DNA of 64,000 bases from Nitratireductor arenosus. GTDB lineage: Bacteria > Pseudomonadota > Alphaproteobacteria > Rhizobiales > Rhizobiaceae. The DNA is taken from contig NZ_WPHG01000003.1 in assembly GCF_009742725.1 (NCBI RefSeq), positions 434,001 through 498,000 of the forward strand, in the 5' to 3' direction. Numbering within the stretch: the stretch's first letter is position 1; each line of letters begins with the position of its first letter. The notes under the pieces were generated by a model. The model did no database searches. It was not told the DNA's origin and worked only from the letters and a program-made list of their open reading frames with translations. Position numbers and translations under genes: made by a program. Positions 25,248 to 33,799 of this stretch are shown piece after piece.

Positions 25248-26072
25248 TCAGGAGAAGCCGCGCACCGTCGCCGCGTCGAGAATGGCCAGTTCGCGCCGGT
25301 CGGAGGCGAGCGGCACGAAGGCGACCGACAGGGAACCGTCGCGCACGCTGCATAGAGCGAACGATCCGCCGGCGACGAACCGCAGCCCGTCGCGATAAAG
25401 CACGTCGTTGGCGTTGTGGAGCCCGGTGGTGGTGACGACCGGCACGCCGTTCCATATCGCAACGCGGTCGTAGTGGACGTGGCCGGTCACAATGCCGGCG
25501 ACGGGGTGGCCGGCGATGGCCGCCGCCAGGCGCTGCGTATCGGCCGCGCCGAGGCTTTCCCAGCCATAACCGGTGCCGGGCGCGACCAGCGGCGCGTGGT
25601 GCATGACCAGCAGCTTCGCCGCTTCCGGATGGCGCCGCAGCGCGGCGTCGAGAAAGGCGAACTGGTCCTCGCACAGCGCGCCGGCCACCTTGCCGGCAAC
25701 GCTGGTGTCGAGCGTGACGACATGCAGGCCGCCGATCAGCCGGTCGTGGCAGTAGGGGGCGGTCGCGCCGGCCTTGTCGTCGAGCATGCCGGCGTAAAAG
25801 CCCGGCCGGCTGTCGTGATTGCCGAGCGCGTAGAGGGTTTTAAGGCCGTGCGCCTCGACCACGGCGCGCACCCGCCGGTAGCTGTCCAGATCGCCGCGGT
25901 CGGTGATGTCGCCGCTGACCACGACGAAATCGGGGCGCGGCGTGATCTTGCCGATCGTCGCCATCACCGCCGCCAGCCGGTCGAGATTGGCCGCGCAGGC
26001 ATCGCCCTCGACGTGCGGCGCGGCGACGGCGTGCAGGTCGGTCAGGTGGACGAAGGTGACGGCATCGCTCAT
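25248..26072 (-). CDS. metallophosphoesterase, calcineurin-like (CpdA/phosphodiesterase type)
   Basis: A 274-residue binuclear phosphoesterase with all metal motifs: VHLTDLHAVA near the N-terminus, VVSGDITDRGDLDSY, ALGNHDSR, VMHHAPLV and IVTGHVHYDRVA. This spacing is that of the class III cyclic nucleotide phosphodiesterase/Icc group, but glycerophosphodiesterases and other phosphomonoesterases share it. No signal peptide, so cytoplasmic. It follows a TIM-barrel protein by 138 bases on the same strand; no strong ribosome site is visible before ATG 26072. The true substrate is unknown. Confidence 0.85.
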   Translation of the reverse strand: MSDAVTFVHLTDLHAVAAPHVEGDACAANLDRLAAVMATIGKITPRPDFVVVSGDITDRGDLDSYRRVRAVVEAHGLKTLYALGNHDSRPGFYAGMLDDKAGATAPYCHDRLIGGLHVVTLDTSVAGKVAGALCEDQFAFLDAALRRHPEAAKLLVMHHAPLVAPGTGYGWESLGAADTQRLAAAIAGHPVAGIVTGHVHYDRVAIWNGVPVVTTTGLHNANDVLYRDGLRFVAGGSFALCSVRDGSLSVAFVPLASDRRELAILDAATVRGFS

Positions 26073-26210
26073 TCAAGGTGTCCGTGTCGAAAGGAAGACG
26101 GGCGCTTCCGGGATCGGGGCGGCCACCATGTCGCAAACCGGCCCGGCGCGGCAAGCACGGGGCCGGGATTTTGTCGCGGCCGGGCCGGCGCGGTGCCGGG
26201 ACAGGCCGGA

Positions 26211-27137
26211 TCAGGCCGCCGCGGCGTGTGCCGTGGTGCGCGCCCGCGCCGCCAGCGCCCTGGTCGCATCGACGGCTTCCTGGGCGGCGTACCAGTAGCG
26301 CTGCTGCAGTTCGATATTGAAGACGACGCCTTCGGGAAAAACGCATTCGGCGAGGATTTCCTCCCACGGCAGGTCGCCCCAGCCGACCGGCAGATGCAGG
26401 TCGCCATGGCCATAGGCCAGGCGTTCGCCGATGGTGAACATCCAGATGTCGTCCTGGCGGCCGAAACTGTCGTGGACATGCAGGTGGCGGCCATAGGGCG
26501 CCAGCGCCTTGATCTCCGCGACGAAATTCTGCCGTGCGCCGGCGAAGTCGAGATTGATATAGGCGTGGCTGAAATCGATCGTCGCGGCCACGTTGGGATG
26601 GGCGATCGCGGCCAGTTCGTCCGCCAGCCGGCGCGGCGAGGAGGCGTGGACGCTGCCGTCATAACCGCCGAACATCGTCTCCACGCACAGATAAAGCCCG
26701 TTCTGGCGGGCGATGTCGCCGCCGCGCGCCAGCCACTCGCGCTGCCGGTGATAGGCCGCCTTCAGCCCGTCGCCCGACTGGTGGCGCGCCAGCCCGGAAT
26801 GGACGACATAGTGCCTGGCGCCCAGTTCGGCAGCGACTTCGAGCGACGCGGACAACACGTCGAGATGGCGCGGCAGCCGCCATGCCTCGTCCATGAAGTT
26901 GATGGCGAGCGGTCCGTGCACGGAAAACGCCACCGGCCGGCCGGCGCAGGCGCGCTTGATTTCCTCAAGGCGCGGCCGCCGGATCTTGCCGCCGACGATC
27001 ACGTCGAGATCGAAGATCGGCAGTTCGATCGACTCCACGCCCAGCGCCTCGATCAGGTCGAGCTCCGCGGCGAAATCCGACAGATCGTCCTGTCGCTTGC
27101 GCGCCGACAGTCCCGTTCCCGCGACACCGTTTTCCAT
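26211..27137 (-). CDS. sugar phosphate isomerase/epimerase-like TIM barrel protein (AP endonuclease 2 family)
   Basis: A 308-residue xylose-isomerase-like TIM barrel. Recognisable elements are the early strand ESIELPIFDLDVIVGGK, the VAFSVHGPLAINF strand, YLCVETMFGG, ATIDFSHAYIN with a metal-binding pattern, and LHVHDSFGRQDD with the His-containing metal site. Members isomerise or epimerise sugars and related polyols. AAAGGAA precedes ATG 27137. It is divergent from the XRE-cupin regulator and shares the 277-base control region at 27138-27414, so both may respond to that regulator. Substrate not identifiable. Confidence 0.8.
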   Translation of the reverse strand: MENGVAGTGLSARKRQDDLSDFAAELDLIEALGVESIELPIFDLDVIVGGKIRRPRLEEIKRACAGRPVAFSVHGPLAINFMDEAWRLPRHLDVLSASLEVAAELGARHYVVHSGLARHQSGDGLKAAYHRQREWLARGGDIARQNGLYLCVETMFGGYDGSVHASSPRRLADELAAIAHPNVAATIDFSHAYINLDFAGARQNFVAEIKALAPYGRHLHVHDSFGRQDDIWMFTIGERLAYGHGDLHLPVGWGDLPWEEILAECVFPEGVVFNIELQQRYWYAAQEAVDATRALAARARTTAHAAAA

Positions 27138-27215
27138 GATGAGAATTCCTTTCCAGTCTGGTCCGCACCGCGCGCGGGGGAGTGATTCGTAGCCCGCAAA
27201 CCTGCCCGCCGCGCA

Positions 27216-27231
27216 TGTCAGCCGTCTGACA
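27216..27231. repeat. 6-bp inverted repeat in divergent promoter region
   Basis: TGTCAG (27216-27221) and CTGACA (27226-27231) around a four-base centre, 79 bases upstream of the TIM-barrel gene start (27137). It could be part of that gene's control region. Confidence 0.3.
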
Positions 27232-27322
27232 GCCGGATGGAGGTTTTGCGACGGTGCACGGATGCGTCGCGGCGCGGCGATACATGCGGATCTGCATGGC
27301 GGGGCGATTCGTGTCGCGATTT

Positions 27323-27349
27323 CAGAGTTTTAGCCTGACTAAAATTCTG
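27323..27349. promoter_or_regulatory. candidate regulator operator 1 (imperfect 27-bp palindrome)
   Basis: Arms CAGAGTTTTAG (27323-27333) and CTAAAATTCTG (27339-27349) match at 10 of 11 positions around CCTGA. A -35-like TTGACT begins two bases later (27351). It precedes the XRE-cupin gene, which is expected to bind such AT-centred repeats and regulate itself. Confidence 0.6.
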
Positions 27350-27374
27350 CTTGACTCACGGCACCGGCAAAGGC

Positions 27375-27401
27375 ATCGTTTTTTACAAATACTAAAACGA
27401 T
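27375..27401. promoter_or_regulatory. candidate regulator operator 2 (8-bp arms)
   Basis: ATCGTTTT (27375-27382) and AAAACGAT (27394-27401) pair perfectly with an 11-base centre, ending 13 bases before the GTG start of the regulator. It overlaps the expected -10/leader region of the promoter whose -35 is at 27351. The CTAAAA of operator 1 recurs here within ACTAAAACG, so the two sites share a half-site. Confidence 0.55.
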
Positions 27402-27414
27402 CGAGGGAGCGATT

Positions 27415-28089
27415 GTGGACGAGCAGGTCGCACGCGAAGGCAACGGCGCCGCCAGCCAGGATCCGCTGGGCGAACGGCTCAGGGCGCGTCGTCGTGAGCT
27501 CGGCCTGACGCTCAAACATGTCGCCGAAGGCGCGGGCCTGTCGGTCGGTTTCATCTCCCAGATCGAACGCGGCATCACCACCCCGTCTCTGTCCTCGCTG
27601 GTATCGGTCGCCCGCGTGCTCAAGGTTCATGTGTCGGAATTTCTGGCGCAGCCGCAACTGACCGTGCCGACCACCCGGCACGACCAGCGCCCGCATTACG
27701 CGGTCGGCTCGAATTCGCTCGTTTACGAGAGGCTGTCGGCCTCGTTTGCGGGAAACGTCCTGCGCAGCGTCATCATCCACGAGCCGCCCGGATACCGTTC
27801 CGAACCGATCGCCCACGAGGGCGAGGAGATCTTCTACGTGCTTGCCGGCGGGATCACGGTCGAGGTCGAGGGCGAGGTCCATATCCTCGAGCCCGGCGAT
27901 TCGATCCATTTTCCGTCGACCAGGGTCCATTCGTCCTGGAACCATACCGGCGCGCCGTCGACCATCCTGCACACCTGCACGATGGACGTGTTCGGCGACG
28001 AGCCGGACGATGCGACGCACAGCGTCGTGCCGGCGGTGCGCAAGAAGGGCGGCCGCCACCAAGCAACCGTCAAGAGCCAGAAACCATAG
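27415..28089 (+). CDS. XRE family transcriptional regulator with C-terminal cupin sensor
   Basis: 224 residues. Residues ~20-75 are an HTH_3 domain (LRARRRELGLTLKHVAEGAGLSVGFISQIERG, TPSLSSLVSVARVLKV). Residues ~115-200 are a cupin_2 barrel (AHEGEEIFYVLAGGITVEVEG, LEPGDSIHFPSTRVHSSWNH). It starts at GTG 27415 behind GAGGGAG. The cupin usually senses a small effector. It is the first gene of the operon, ten bases ahead of the binding-protein gene, so it probably controls import and breakdown of the imported compound. Related two-domain regulators (PuuR type) act on amine and amino acid pathways. Confidence 0.9.
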   Translation: MDEQVAREGNGAASQDPLGERLRARRRELGLTLKHVAEGAGLSVGFISQIERGITTPSLSSLVSVARVLKVHVSEFLAQPQLTVPTTRHDQRPHYAVGSNSLVYERLSASFAGNVLRSVIIHEPPGYRSEPIAHEGEEIFYVLAGGITVEVEGEVHILEPGDSIHFPSTRVHSSWNHTGAPSTILHTCTMDVFGDEPDDATHSVVPAVRKKGGRHQATVKSQKP

Positions 28090-28099
28090 GGGAATTGTG

Positions 28100-29692
28100 A
28101 TGAACAGGATTTCGAAATCGCTTGCCGCGGCGCTGCTTGCCGCAACCACGCTCGGGGCCGCGCCCGCGCTCGCCGAAACCGTGCTGCGTCTCGACGAGGT
28201 TCCGGTCGGTGAACTCGATCCCGGCAAGGCGACCGACTACGCCGACTCCATCTTGATGTTCAATATCTATGATACGCTGGTCATCCCGGCCCAGGGCGGC
28301 CCCGGCTACGTCCCGCATCTGGCCGAAAGCTACGAGGCCGACGGCAACGACTTCGTCTTCAAGCTGCGCCAGGACGTGAAGTTCCAGAGCGGAAATCCGC
28401 TGACGGCCGAGGACGTCGTCTTCTCCTTCGAGCGTATCAAGGCGCTCGGTCAGGGCCTGTCCTTCCTGTTCAAGAATGTCGACGGGGCCGAGAAGGTCGA
28501 CGACACCACGGTGCGCTTCAAGCTTTCCCAGCCTTATTCGCCCTTCGTGGCCTCGCTGGTACGCCTGCCGATCGTCGACAAGAAGCTGGTGATGGAAAAT
28601 CTCGGCGAGGGCGACGGCGAGATGAAGGATTGGGGCCAGGCCTTCCTGTCGGCCAACGGGGCGGGCACCGGCGCCTACAAGGTCGTTTCGCACAATCCGC
28701 AGGAAGAGACGGTGATGGCCAAGAACGCCGACTATTTCCTCGGCGTTGCCGATGCCGCGCCCGATACGGTGCGCTTCCGCTACGGCCTCGAGGCGGCGAC
28801 CGTGCGCACGCTGATCGCGCAGGGCGAGCACGACATCTCCTCGCAATGGCTGCCGCCGGAAGTGCTGAAATCGCTCGCCGCCGACGGCGCGCAGATGCTC
28901 AAGGAGACCGGCGGCGGCGCCTTCTACATCAAGATGAACACCACCAAGCCGCCGCTCGACGACGTCAATTGCCGGCTCGCGCTCGCCAGTGCCTATGACT
29001 ACGCGTCCGGCCTCAAGATGGTCGCCGTCACCGACGACGTCGCGCAGGGCTCGCCGGCGACCGGCGGCGTGCCGGTCGGCATGTACGGTGCCAAGCCGGC
29101 CTCCGCCGCGATGAACCGCGATCTGGAGGCCGCGAAGCAGCATCTGGCCGCGTGCAAATACAAGCCCGAGGATTTCAATCTCGAAATCTCCTGGATCGGC
29201 GAGGTTCCGATCGAAGAGCGGTTCGCGCTTCTCATGCAGGCAAATTTCACCGAGCTCGGCATCAAGTCCGAGATCAGGAAACTGCCCTGGGCATTGTTCA
29301 CCGAGCAGGTGACCAAGCCCGAGAATACGCCGAACATCTCGCAGATCTTCGCCAACGCGGTCACCGGCGATCCCGATACGCTGCTTTATCCGATGTATCA
29401 CTCCTCGGCCGCGGGCACCTGGCAGTCGCCCGAATATCTGAAGGACGAGGCGGTGGACGCCGCCCTGGAGAAGGGGCGCGCGGAGACCAGCGACGAAGGC
29501 CGCCAGGCCGCCTATACGGCCCTCAACGACCGGCTGATGGAGATCGCCCCGTCGATCTACGCCTATGATCGCCAGTCGATCTTCGCCGCCTCCAACCGGG
29601 TCAAGGTGCCGGCGCTCTCCGATCCCGCCAAGGCGTTCGGGCTGGACGGTTTCGGCTTCACCTTCCGGCTCATGGAAATGACCGGAGAGTAA
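28100..29692 (+). CDS. ABC transporter substrate-binding protein (SBP type 5, dipeptide/opine family)
   Basis: 530 residues with a clear signal peptide (MNRISKSLAAALLAATTLGAAPALA-E, cleavage after residue 25). Typical SBP_bac_5 stretches are YETYDTL-like FNIYDTLVIPAQGG, LAESYEADGNDFVFKLRQDVKF and SGNPLTAEDVVFSFERIKAL. AGGGGAA precedes ATG 28100. It delivers the ligand to the permeases downstream. Together with hydantoinase genes in the same operon, it probably carries a hydantoin-, oxoproline- or opine-like compound rather than general peptides. A GC hairpin follows the stop (29703-29732). Confidence 0.9.
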   Translation: MNRISKSLAAALLAATTLGAAPALAETVLRLDEVPVGELDPGKATDYADSILMFNIYDTLVIPAQGGPGYVPHLAESYEADGNDFVFKLRQDVKFQSGNPLTAEDVVFSFERIKALGQGLSFLFKNVDGAEKVDDTTVRFKLSQPYSPFVASLVRLPIVDKKLVMENLGEGDGEMKDWGQAFLSANGAGTGAYKVVSHNPQEETVMAKNADYFLGVADAAPDTVRFRYGLEAATVRTLIAQGEHDISSQWLPPEVLKSLAADGAQMLKETGGGAFYIKMNTTKPPLDDVNCRLALASAYDYASGLKMVAVTDDVAQGSPATGGVPVGMYGAKPASAAMNRDLEAAKQHLAACKYKPEDFNLEISWIGEVPIEERFALLMQANFTELGIKSEIRKLPWALFTEQVTKPENTPNISQIFANAVTGDPDTLLYPMYHSSAAGTWQSPEYLKDEAVDAALEKGRAETSDEGRQAAYTALNDRLMEIAPSIYAYDRQSIFAASNRVKVPALSDPAKAFGLDGFGFTFRLMEMTGE

Positions 29693-29702
29693 CTCCCAGG
29701 AC

Positions 29703-29732
29703 GCCGGCCGGCGGCAGACGCCGTCGGCCGGC
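29703..29732 (+). repeat. 13-bp GC stem-loop after the binding-protein gene
   Basis: Arm GCCGGCCGGCGGC (29703-29715) pairs with 29720-29732 with one G-T pair and a four-base loop AGAC. It is ten bases after the stop of the SBP gene and before the first permease. The other importer in this window has a comparable hairpin in the same place (17987-18011). It is probably a transcript-stabilising or partly terminating element that makes the SBP more abundant. Confidence 0.6.
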
Positions 29733-29755
29733 ACCGTGCATCACGGGTAAGCATC

Positions 29756-30781
29756 ATGCCGCCAGTCGTCCGCCTTCTCGCGAAGCGGCTGGGGACCTCC
29801 CTGATCGTCCTTGTCGGGGTCTCCATGCTGATCTTCACCATCGCCCGGGTCATCCCCGGCGATCCCGCGCGCATCGCGCTCGGTCCCAACGCCACGGCCG
29901 AACAGGTCGAGGCGCTGCGCGAGCGGCTGCATCTCGATGAGGCGCTTCCGATCCAGTACGGCTATTTCCTGCGCGACCTGTCGCGCGGCGATCTCGGCAT
30001 ATCGCTCTATACGAACCGGCCGGTGACGGCCGACATCGCCCAGTTCCTGCCCGCGACACTGGAGCTGATCGTGGTCGCTGGGTTGATGATGATCCTGATC
30101 GGCCTGCCGCTCGGCGTGATCGCGGCGCGCTATCGCGGCTCCTGGGCAGACCATGCCGTGCGCATCTTCACGCTGCTCGGCGTGTCGGCGCCCAGTTTCG
30201 TCTGGGCGGTGATCCTGATGCTGATCTTCGCCTTCTATCTGCCGCTGTTTCCGATCGCCGGGCGCATCGCCGACAGTTACGCCATCGCCTCCGTCACAGG
30301 TTTCCTGACCATCGACACGCTCATCGCCGGCAATCTCGCCGCCTTCGGCAACGCCGCCTGGCATATCGTTCTGCCGGCCTTCGCGCTGTCGCTGTCGGGC
30401 ATCGGCCAGGCGGCGCGTCTGACGCGCTCCAACATGGTCGAGACCTACGACAAGCCGTTCATCGAGATGGCGCGCTCCTATGGTTTCCCCGAGCGGCGCA
30501 TCGCGCGGCGCTTCGCCTTCCGTCCCTCGCTGATCCCCTCGCTGACGATCATCGGCCTCGATTTCGCGGCCATGCTCGGCAACGCCTTCCTGGTCGAGGC
30601 GGTGTTCGCCTGGCCGGGCCTGTCGCGCTACGGCGTCGCGGTGATCCTGCGCAAGGACCTGAACGCCATTGTCGGCACGGTTTTGATCATCTCGGCCATG
30701 TTCCTGCTGGTCAACATCATCGTCGACCTCCTGATCGCCTTCATCAATCCACGCATCCGTTATTCGCAGAGGGCGTCATGA
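29756..30781 (+). CDS. ABC transporter permease (DppB-like)
   Basis: 341 residues, six membrane helices. The N-terminal VVRLLAKRLGTSLIVLVGVSMLIFT, the motif VIPGDPARIALGPNATAEQVEALR and the EAA loop VETYDKPFIEMARSYGFPERR are typical of DppB. It overlaps the following permease by four bases. Part of the second peptide-type importer. Confidence 0.92.
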   Translation: MPPVVRLLAKRLGTSLIVLVGVSMLIFTIARVIPGDPARIALGPNATAEQVEALRERLHLDEALPIQYGYFLRDLSRGDLGISLYTNRPVTADIAQFLPATLELIVVAGLMMILIGLPLGVIAARYRGSWADHAVRIFTLLGVSAPSFVWAVILMLIFAFYLPLFPIAGRIADSYAIASVTGFLTIDTLIAGNLAAFGNAAWHIVLPAFALSLSGIGQAARLTRSNMVETYDKPFIEMARSYGFPERRIARRFAFRPSLIPSLTIIGLDFAAMLGNAFLVEAVFAWPGLSRYGVAVILRKDLNAIVGTVLIISAMFLLVNIIVDLLIAFINPRIRYSQRAS

Positions 30782-31611
30782 AGCGGGCAGCCTATATCCT
30801 GGTGCGCAACCCGCTGTCGCTGACCGGCGTGATCCTGATTACGCTGGTGGTGTTCGGCGCGCTGTTTGCCGACTTTATCGCGCCGTTCCCCGAGCATCGG
30901 GGCGCGGTGGTCGATTTCGCCAATTTCAACAAGCCGCCCGAATGGCCCTATCTGTTCGGCACCGACCTGGTCGGGCGCGACCTGTTCTCACGCATCCTCT
31001 ACGCCTACCGCATCTCGCTACTGCTCGGCGCGGTCGTGCTGGCGATCGCGGTTCCCGTCGGCGTGACGATCGGGCTGGTCGCCGGCTATATCGGCGGCTG
31101 GACGGAATATGTGCTGATGCGCATCACCGACGTGTTCCTGTCGATCCCGCCGCTGGTGCTGGCCATGTCGATGATGGGCCTGCTGGAGCCGACGCTGACC
31201 AACGGCATGCTGGCCGTCACCGCGATGTGGTGGCCCTGGTATACGAGGCTGGTCTACAATCTGACCCGTTCCGAGAAGGAGGAGGGCTACGTGCTGGCCG
31301 CCGAGGTGATCGGCGCTTCCAGGACCCACATCATCTTCCGCGAGATCCTGCCCAATTGCGTGCCGTCGATCGTCACCAAGATGACGCTCGATCTGGGTTT
31401 CGTCATCCTGATCGCCTCCTCGCTGTCCTTCCTCGGCCTCGGCGTGCAGCCGCCGACGCCCGATCTCGGCTCGATGGTCGCCGACGGGGCGAAGTACCTG
31501 CCCGATTCCTGGTGGCTGACGGTGTTTCCGGGACTGGCGATCCTGGTCGCCGTATTCGGCTTCAACCTGCTCGGCGACGCACTGCGCGACATTCTGGGGG
31601 TCGACCAATGA
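30778..31611 (+). CDS. ABC transporter permease (DppC-like)
   Basis: 277 residues with six helices. LFGTDLVGRDLFSRILYAYRISLLLG is the standard DppC motif (residues ~60-85), and the EAA loop is EKEEGYVLAAEVIGASRTHIIFREILPN. Four-base overlaps on both sides couple it to the DppB-like and DppD-like genes. Shorter at the N-terminus than the 318-residue permease of the other importer. Confidence 0.92.
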   Translation: MKRAAYILVRNPLSLTGVILITLVVFGALFADFIAPFPEHRGAVVDFANFNKPPEWPYLFGTDLVGRDLFSRILYAYRISLLLGAVVLAIAVPVGVTIGLVAGYIGGWTEYVLMRITDVFLSIPPLVLAMSMMGLLEPTLTNGMLAVTAMWWPWYTRLVYNLTRSEKEEGYVLAAEVIGASRTHIIFREILPNCVPSIVTKMTLDLGFVILIASSLSFLGLGVQPPTPDLGSMVADGAKYLPDSWWLTVFPGLAILVAVFGFNLLGDALRDILGVDQ

Positions 31612-32498
31612 GCGCGCCGACGCTGCGGATCGCCGATCTCGGCCTCGGCTTCCGGACCTGGGCCGGGCCGGTCGAGGTGCTGCACGGCATCTCGCTCCAT
31701 ATCAACAAGGGCGAGCGCGTGGCGCTGGTCGGCGAATCCGGCTCCGGCAAGTCGGTCACCGCGCGCATCGTTCTCGGCCTGCTGCAGGAACTCAGGAGCG
31801 CACGCATCTCCGGCACGGTCGAATTCGAGGGACGCGATCTCGACCGCCTGTCGGCGCGTGAGCGCCACGCGCTGCGCGGCACCAGAATGTCGATGATCTT
31901 CCAGGATCCGACCTCCTCGCTCAATCCGGTCTACCGGATCGCGCCGCAGTTTCACGAGGTCTTGAAGCGCGCCGATCCGGCGATCTCCGAGGCCGCCGCC
32001 CGCGACAGGGCCGCCGCGCTGCTTTCGGCCGTCGCCATCCCCGAGCCTGAGCGCGCGTTGGACTCCTATTCCTTCCAGCTCTCCGGCGGCATGAACCAGC
32101 GCGTGATGATCGCCATGGCGCTCGCCAACGAGCCGGCGCTTTTGATCGCCGACGAGCCGGGCACCGCGCTCGACGTCACCGTCCAGGCACAGACGCTGGC
32201 GCTGATGCGCGACATGGTCGAAGAGCACCACACCTCGGTGCTGTTCATCTCCCACAATCTGGGCGTGGTGCGCGAGTTCGCCGACCGGGTCTACGTCATC
32301 TACAAGGGCCGCATCGTCGAGCACGCCACCGCCGAGGGCCTGTTCGCCGACCCGCGCCATCCCTATACGCGCGCGCTGTTATCGGCGGTGCCGCGCATCA
32401 CCGGCGGCGGCATTCCCGAGATCGAGGACGTGTCGGAGGATTATTACCAGCCGCTCGTCGTGCACGAGGGCTGCGGCGAGCCGGAGGGCGTGGCATGA
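31608..32498 (+). CDS. ABC transporter ATPase (DppD-like)
   Basis: 296 residues. Walker A GESGSGKSV, Q-loop FQDPTSSLNPVY, signature QLSGGMNQRVMIAMAL, Walker B LLIADEPGTALD, H-loop ISHNL. It lacks the long Cys-containing C-terminal extension of the first importer's ATPases and ends soon after RHPYTRALLSAVPR, so it is a compact type. Starts in the ATGA overlap at 31608 and its stop overlaps the next ATPase by four bases. Confidence 0.9.
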   Translation: MSAPTLRIADLGLGFRTWAGPVEVLHGISLHINKGERVALVGESGSGKSVTARIVLGLLQELRSARISGTVEFEGRDLDRLSARERHALRGTRMSMIFQDPTSSLNPVYRIAPQFHEVLKRADPAISEAAARDRAAALLSAVAIPEPERALDSYSFQLSGGMNQRVMIAMALANEPALLIADEPGTALDVTVQAQTLALMRDMVEEHHTSVLFISHNLGVVREFADRVYVIYKGRIVEHATAEGLFADPRHPYTRALLSAVPRITGGGIPEIEDVSEDYYQPLVVHEGCGEPEGVA

Positions 32499-33307
32499 CC
32501 GGTCTTTTGTCGTTACGCAACGTCTCCAAGGTGTTCACGCTCGGCCAGCGCGAGATCCGCGCCGTCGACGACGTCTCGTTCGACGTCGAGGAAGGCGAGT
32601 GCCTGGCGATCGTCGGCGAAAGCGGGTCGGGCAAGTCGACCATCGCCAACATGATTCTGGGCATCTACCCGCCCTCGATGGGCACGATCGCCTGGCGCGG
32701 CGACGTGCTGCCAGCGCGGCGCGAGCTGCGCCATCGCCGCGCGATCCAGCTCGTCCAGCAGAACCCGCTCTCCTCGCTCAACCCGCGCCGCTCCGTGGGC
32801 GCGTCGCTGCGCCTGCCGCTCGACGTGCACGGCATCGGCGACCGCTCGCACCGCGCCGACAGGGTCGGGCGGCTGCTCGAGGAGGTCGGCCTGCCGGCGG
32901 AGTTCATGAACCGCTCGCCCGCGGCCCTGTCGGGCGGCCAGCGCCAGCGCGTGGCGATCGCGCGCGCGCTCGCCAGCGAATCCGACCTGGTCGTGCTCGA
33001 CGAGCCGACCTCGGCGCTCGACGTGCTTGTCCAGGCGCGGGTTTTGAAGCTGCTCGCCGAGCTGCGCGACAAGCGCGGGCTGACCTATGTGTTCATCACC
33101 CACGACCTGTCGGTGGTGCGCAATATCGCCGACCGCGTCGCCGTGTTCGAGAAGGGCTGCCTGCGCGAGCTGGGCACGACCGAAGCGATATTCGCCAATC
33201 CGCAGCACGCCTATACCCGCCGCCTGATCGCCGCCGTGCCGGTGGTCACCGACGCGGAGGTGGCGTTACGCAAACGCTTGATGGAGAACGACAATGCAGC
33301 CGCCTGA
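32495..33307 (+). CDS. ABC transporter ATPase (DppF-like)
   Basis: 270 residues. Walker A GESGSGKST, Q-loop VQQNPLSSLNPRR, signature ALSGGQRQRVAIARAL, Walker B LVVLDEPTSALD, H-loop ITHDL. It is compact and has no Cys extension. Its last 14 bases overlap the start of the GAF gene, so the importer and the catabolic genes are one transcription unit. Confidence 0.9.
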   Translation: MTGLLSLRNVSKVFTLGQREIRAVDDVSFDVEEGECLAIVGESGSGKSTIANMILGIYPPSMGTIAWRGDVLPARRELRHRRAIQLVQQNPLSSLNPRRSVGASLRLPLDVHGIGDRSHRADRVGRLLEEVGLPAEFMNRSPAALSGGQRQRVAIARALASESDLVVLDEPTSALDVLVQARVLKLLAELRDKRGLTYVFITHDLSVVRNIADRVAVFEKGCLRELGTTEAIFANPQHAYTRRLIAAVPVVTDAEVALRKRLMENDNAAA

Positions 33308-33797
33308 CTACGCGTCATTTTTGAACGAGGCCGCGCGGGCCGACAACCAGCCGCAGGCCGCCTTCGACGCATTGTGCGCGCTGACCGAAAAGCGCGTCGG
33401 CGTGAAACTGTTCACCATCATGACCCACGACGCCAGGAACGGCGTTGCCGGGCGGATCTACTCCAACATGCCCGACGCCTATCCCGTTTCCGGCACCAAG
33501 CCGGCCAACGAGACCGACTGGTCGCGTCAGGTGATCGACAACAAGAAGACCTTCGTGGCCAACGACATCGACGGCATCCGCGCCGTCTTCAACGACCACG
33601 AGCTGATCCGCGCGCTCGGCTGCGAAAGCGTCATCAACGTGCCGATCGAGATCGACGGCAAGGTCGCCGGCACCATCAACTGCCTGCACGAAGCCGGTTT
33701 CTACACACCCGAGCGGGTCGCCGCCGCCGAAGCGCTCAAGCTTCCCGGCATGGTCTGCCTGCTCCTGAACGAACGCCTTCAGACCAGGGGAGCCTGA
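33294..33797 (+). CDS. GAF domain protein
   Basis: A 167-residue single-GAF protein: FDALCALTEKRVGVKLFTIMTHDARNGVAGRIYSNMP, then DIDGIRAVFNDHELIRALGCESVINVPIEIDGKVAGTINCLHEAGFYTPE, spanning residues ~25-150. No output domain and no signal peptide. GAF domains bind small ligands, and free-standing ones of this kind are often adjacent to hydantoinase/oxoprolinase genes. It could bind the substrate or an intermediate, but the function is not known. Overlaps the upstream ATPase by 14 bases and precedes hyuA by two. Confidence 0.85.
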   Translation: MQPPDYASFLNEAARADNQPQAAFDALCALTEKRVGVKLFTIMTHDARNGVAGRIYSNMPDAYPVSGTKPANETDWSRQVIDNKKTFVANDIDGIRAVFNDHELIRALGCESVINVPIEIDGKVAGTINCLHEAGFYTPERVAAAEALKLPGMVCLLLNERLQTRGA

Positions 33798-33799
33798 CA

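Noticed and set aside
27746-28099. Extended start for the second binding protein inside the regulator gene
   Set aside because: The extension is out of frame with the regulator and the clear signal peptide begins at ATG 28100.
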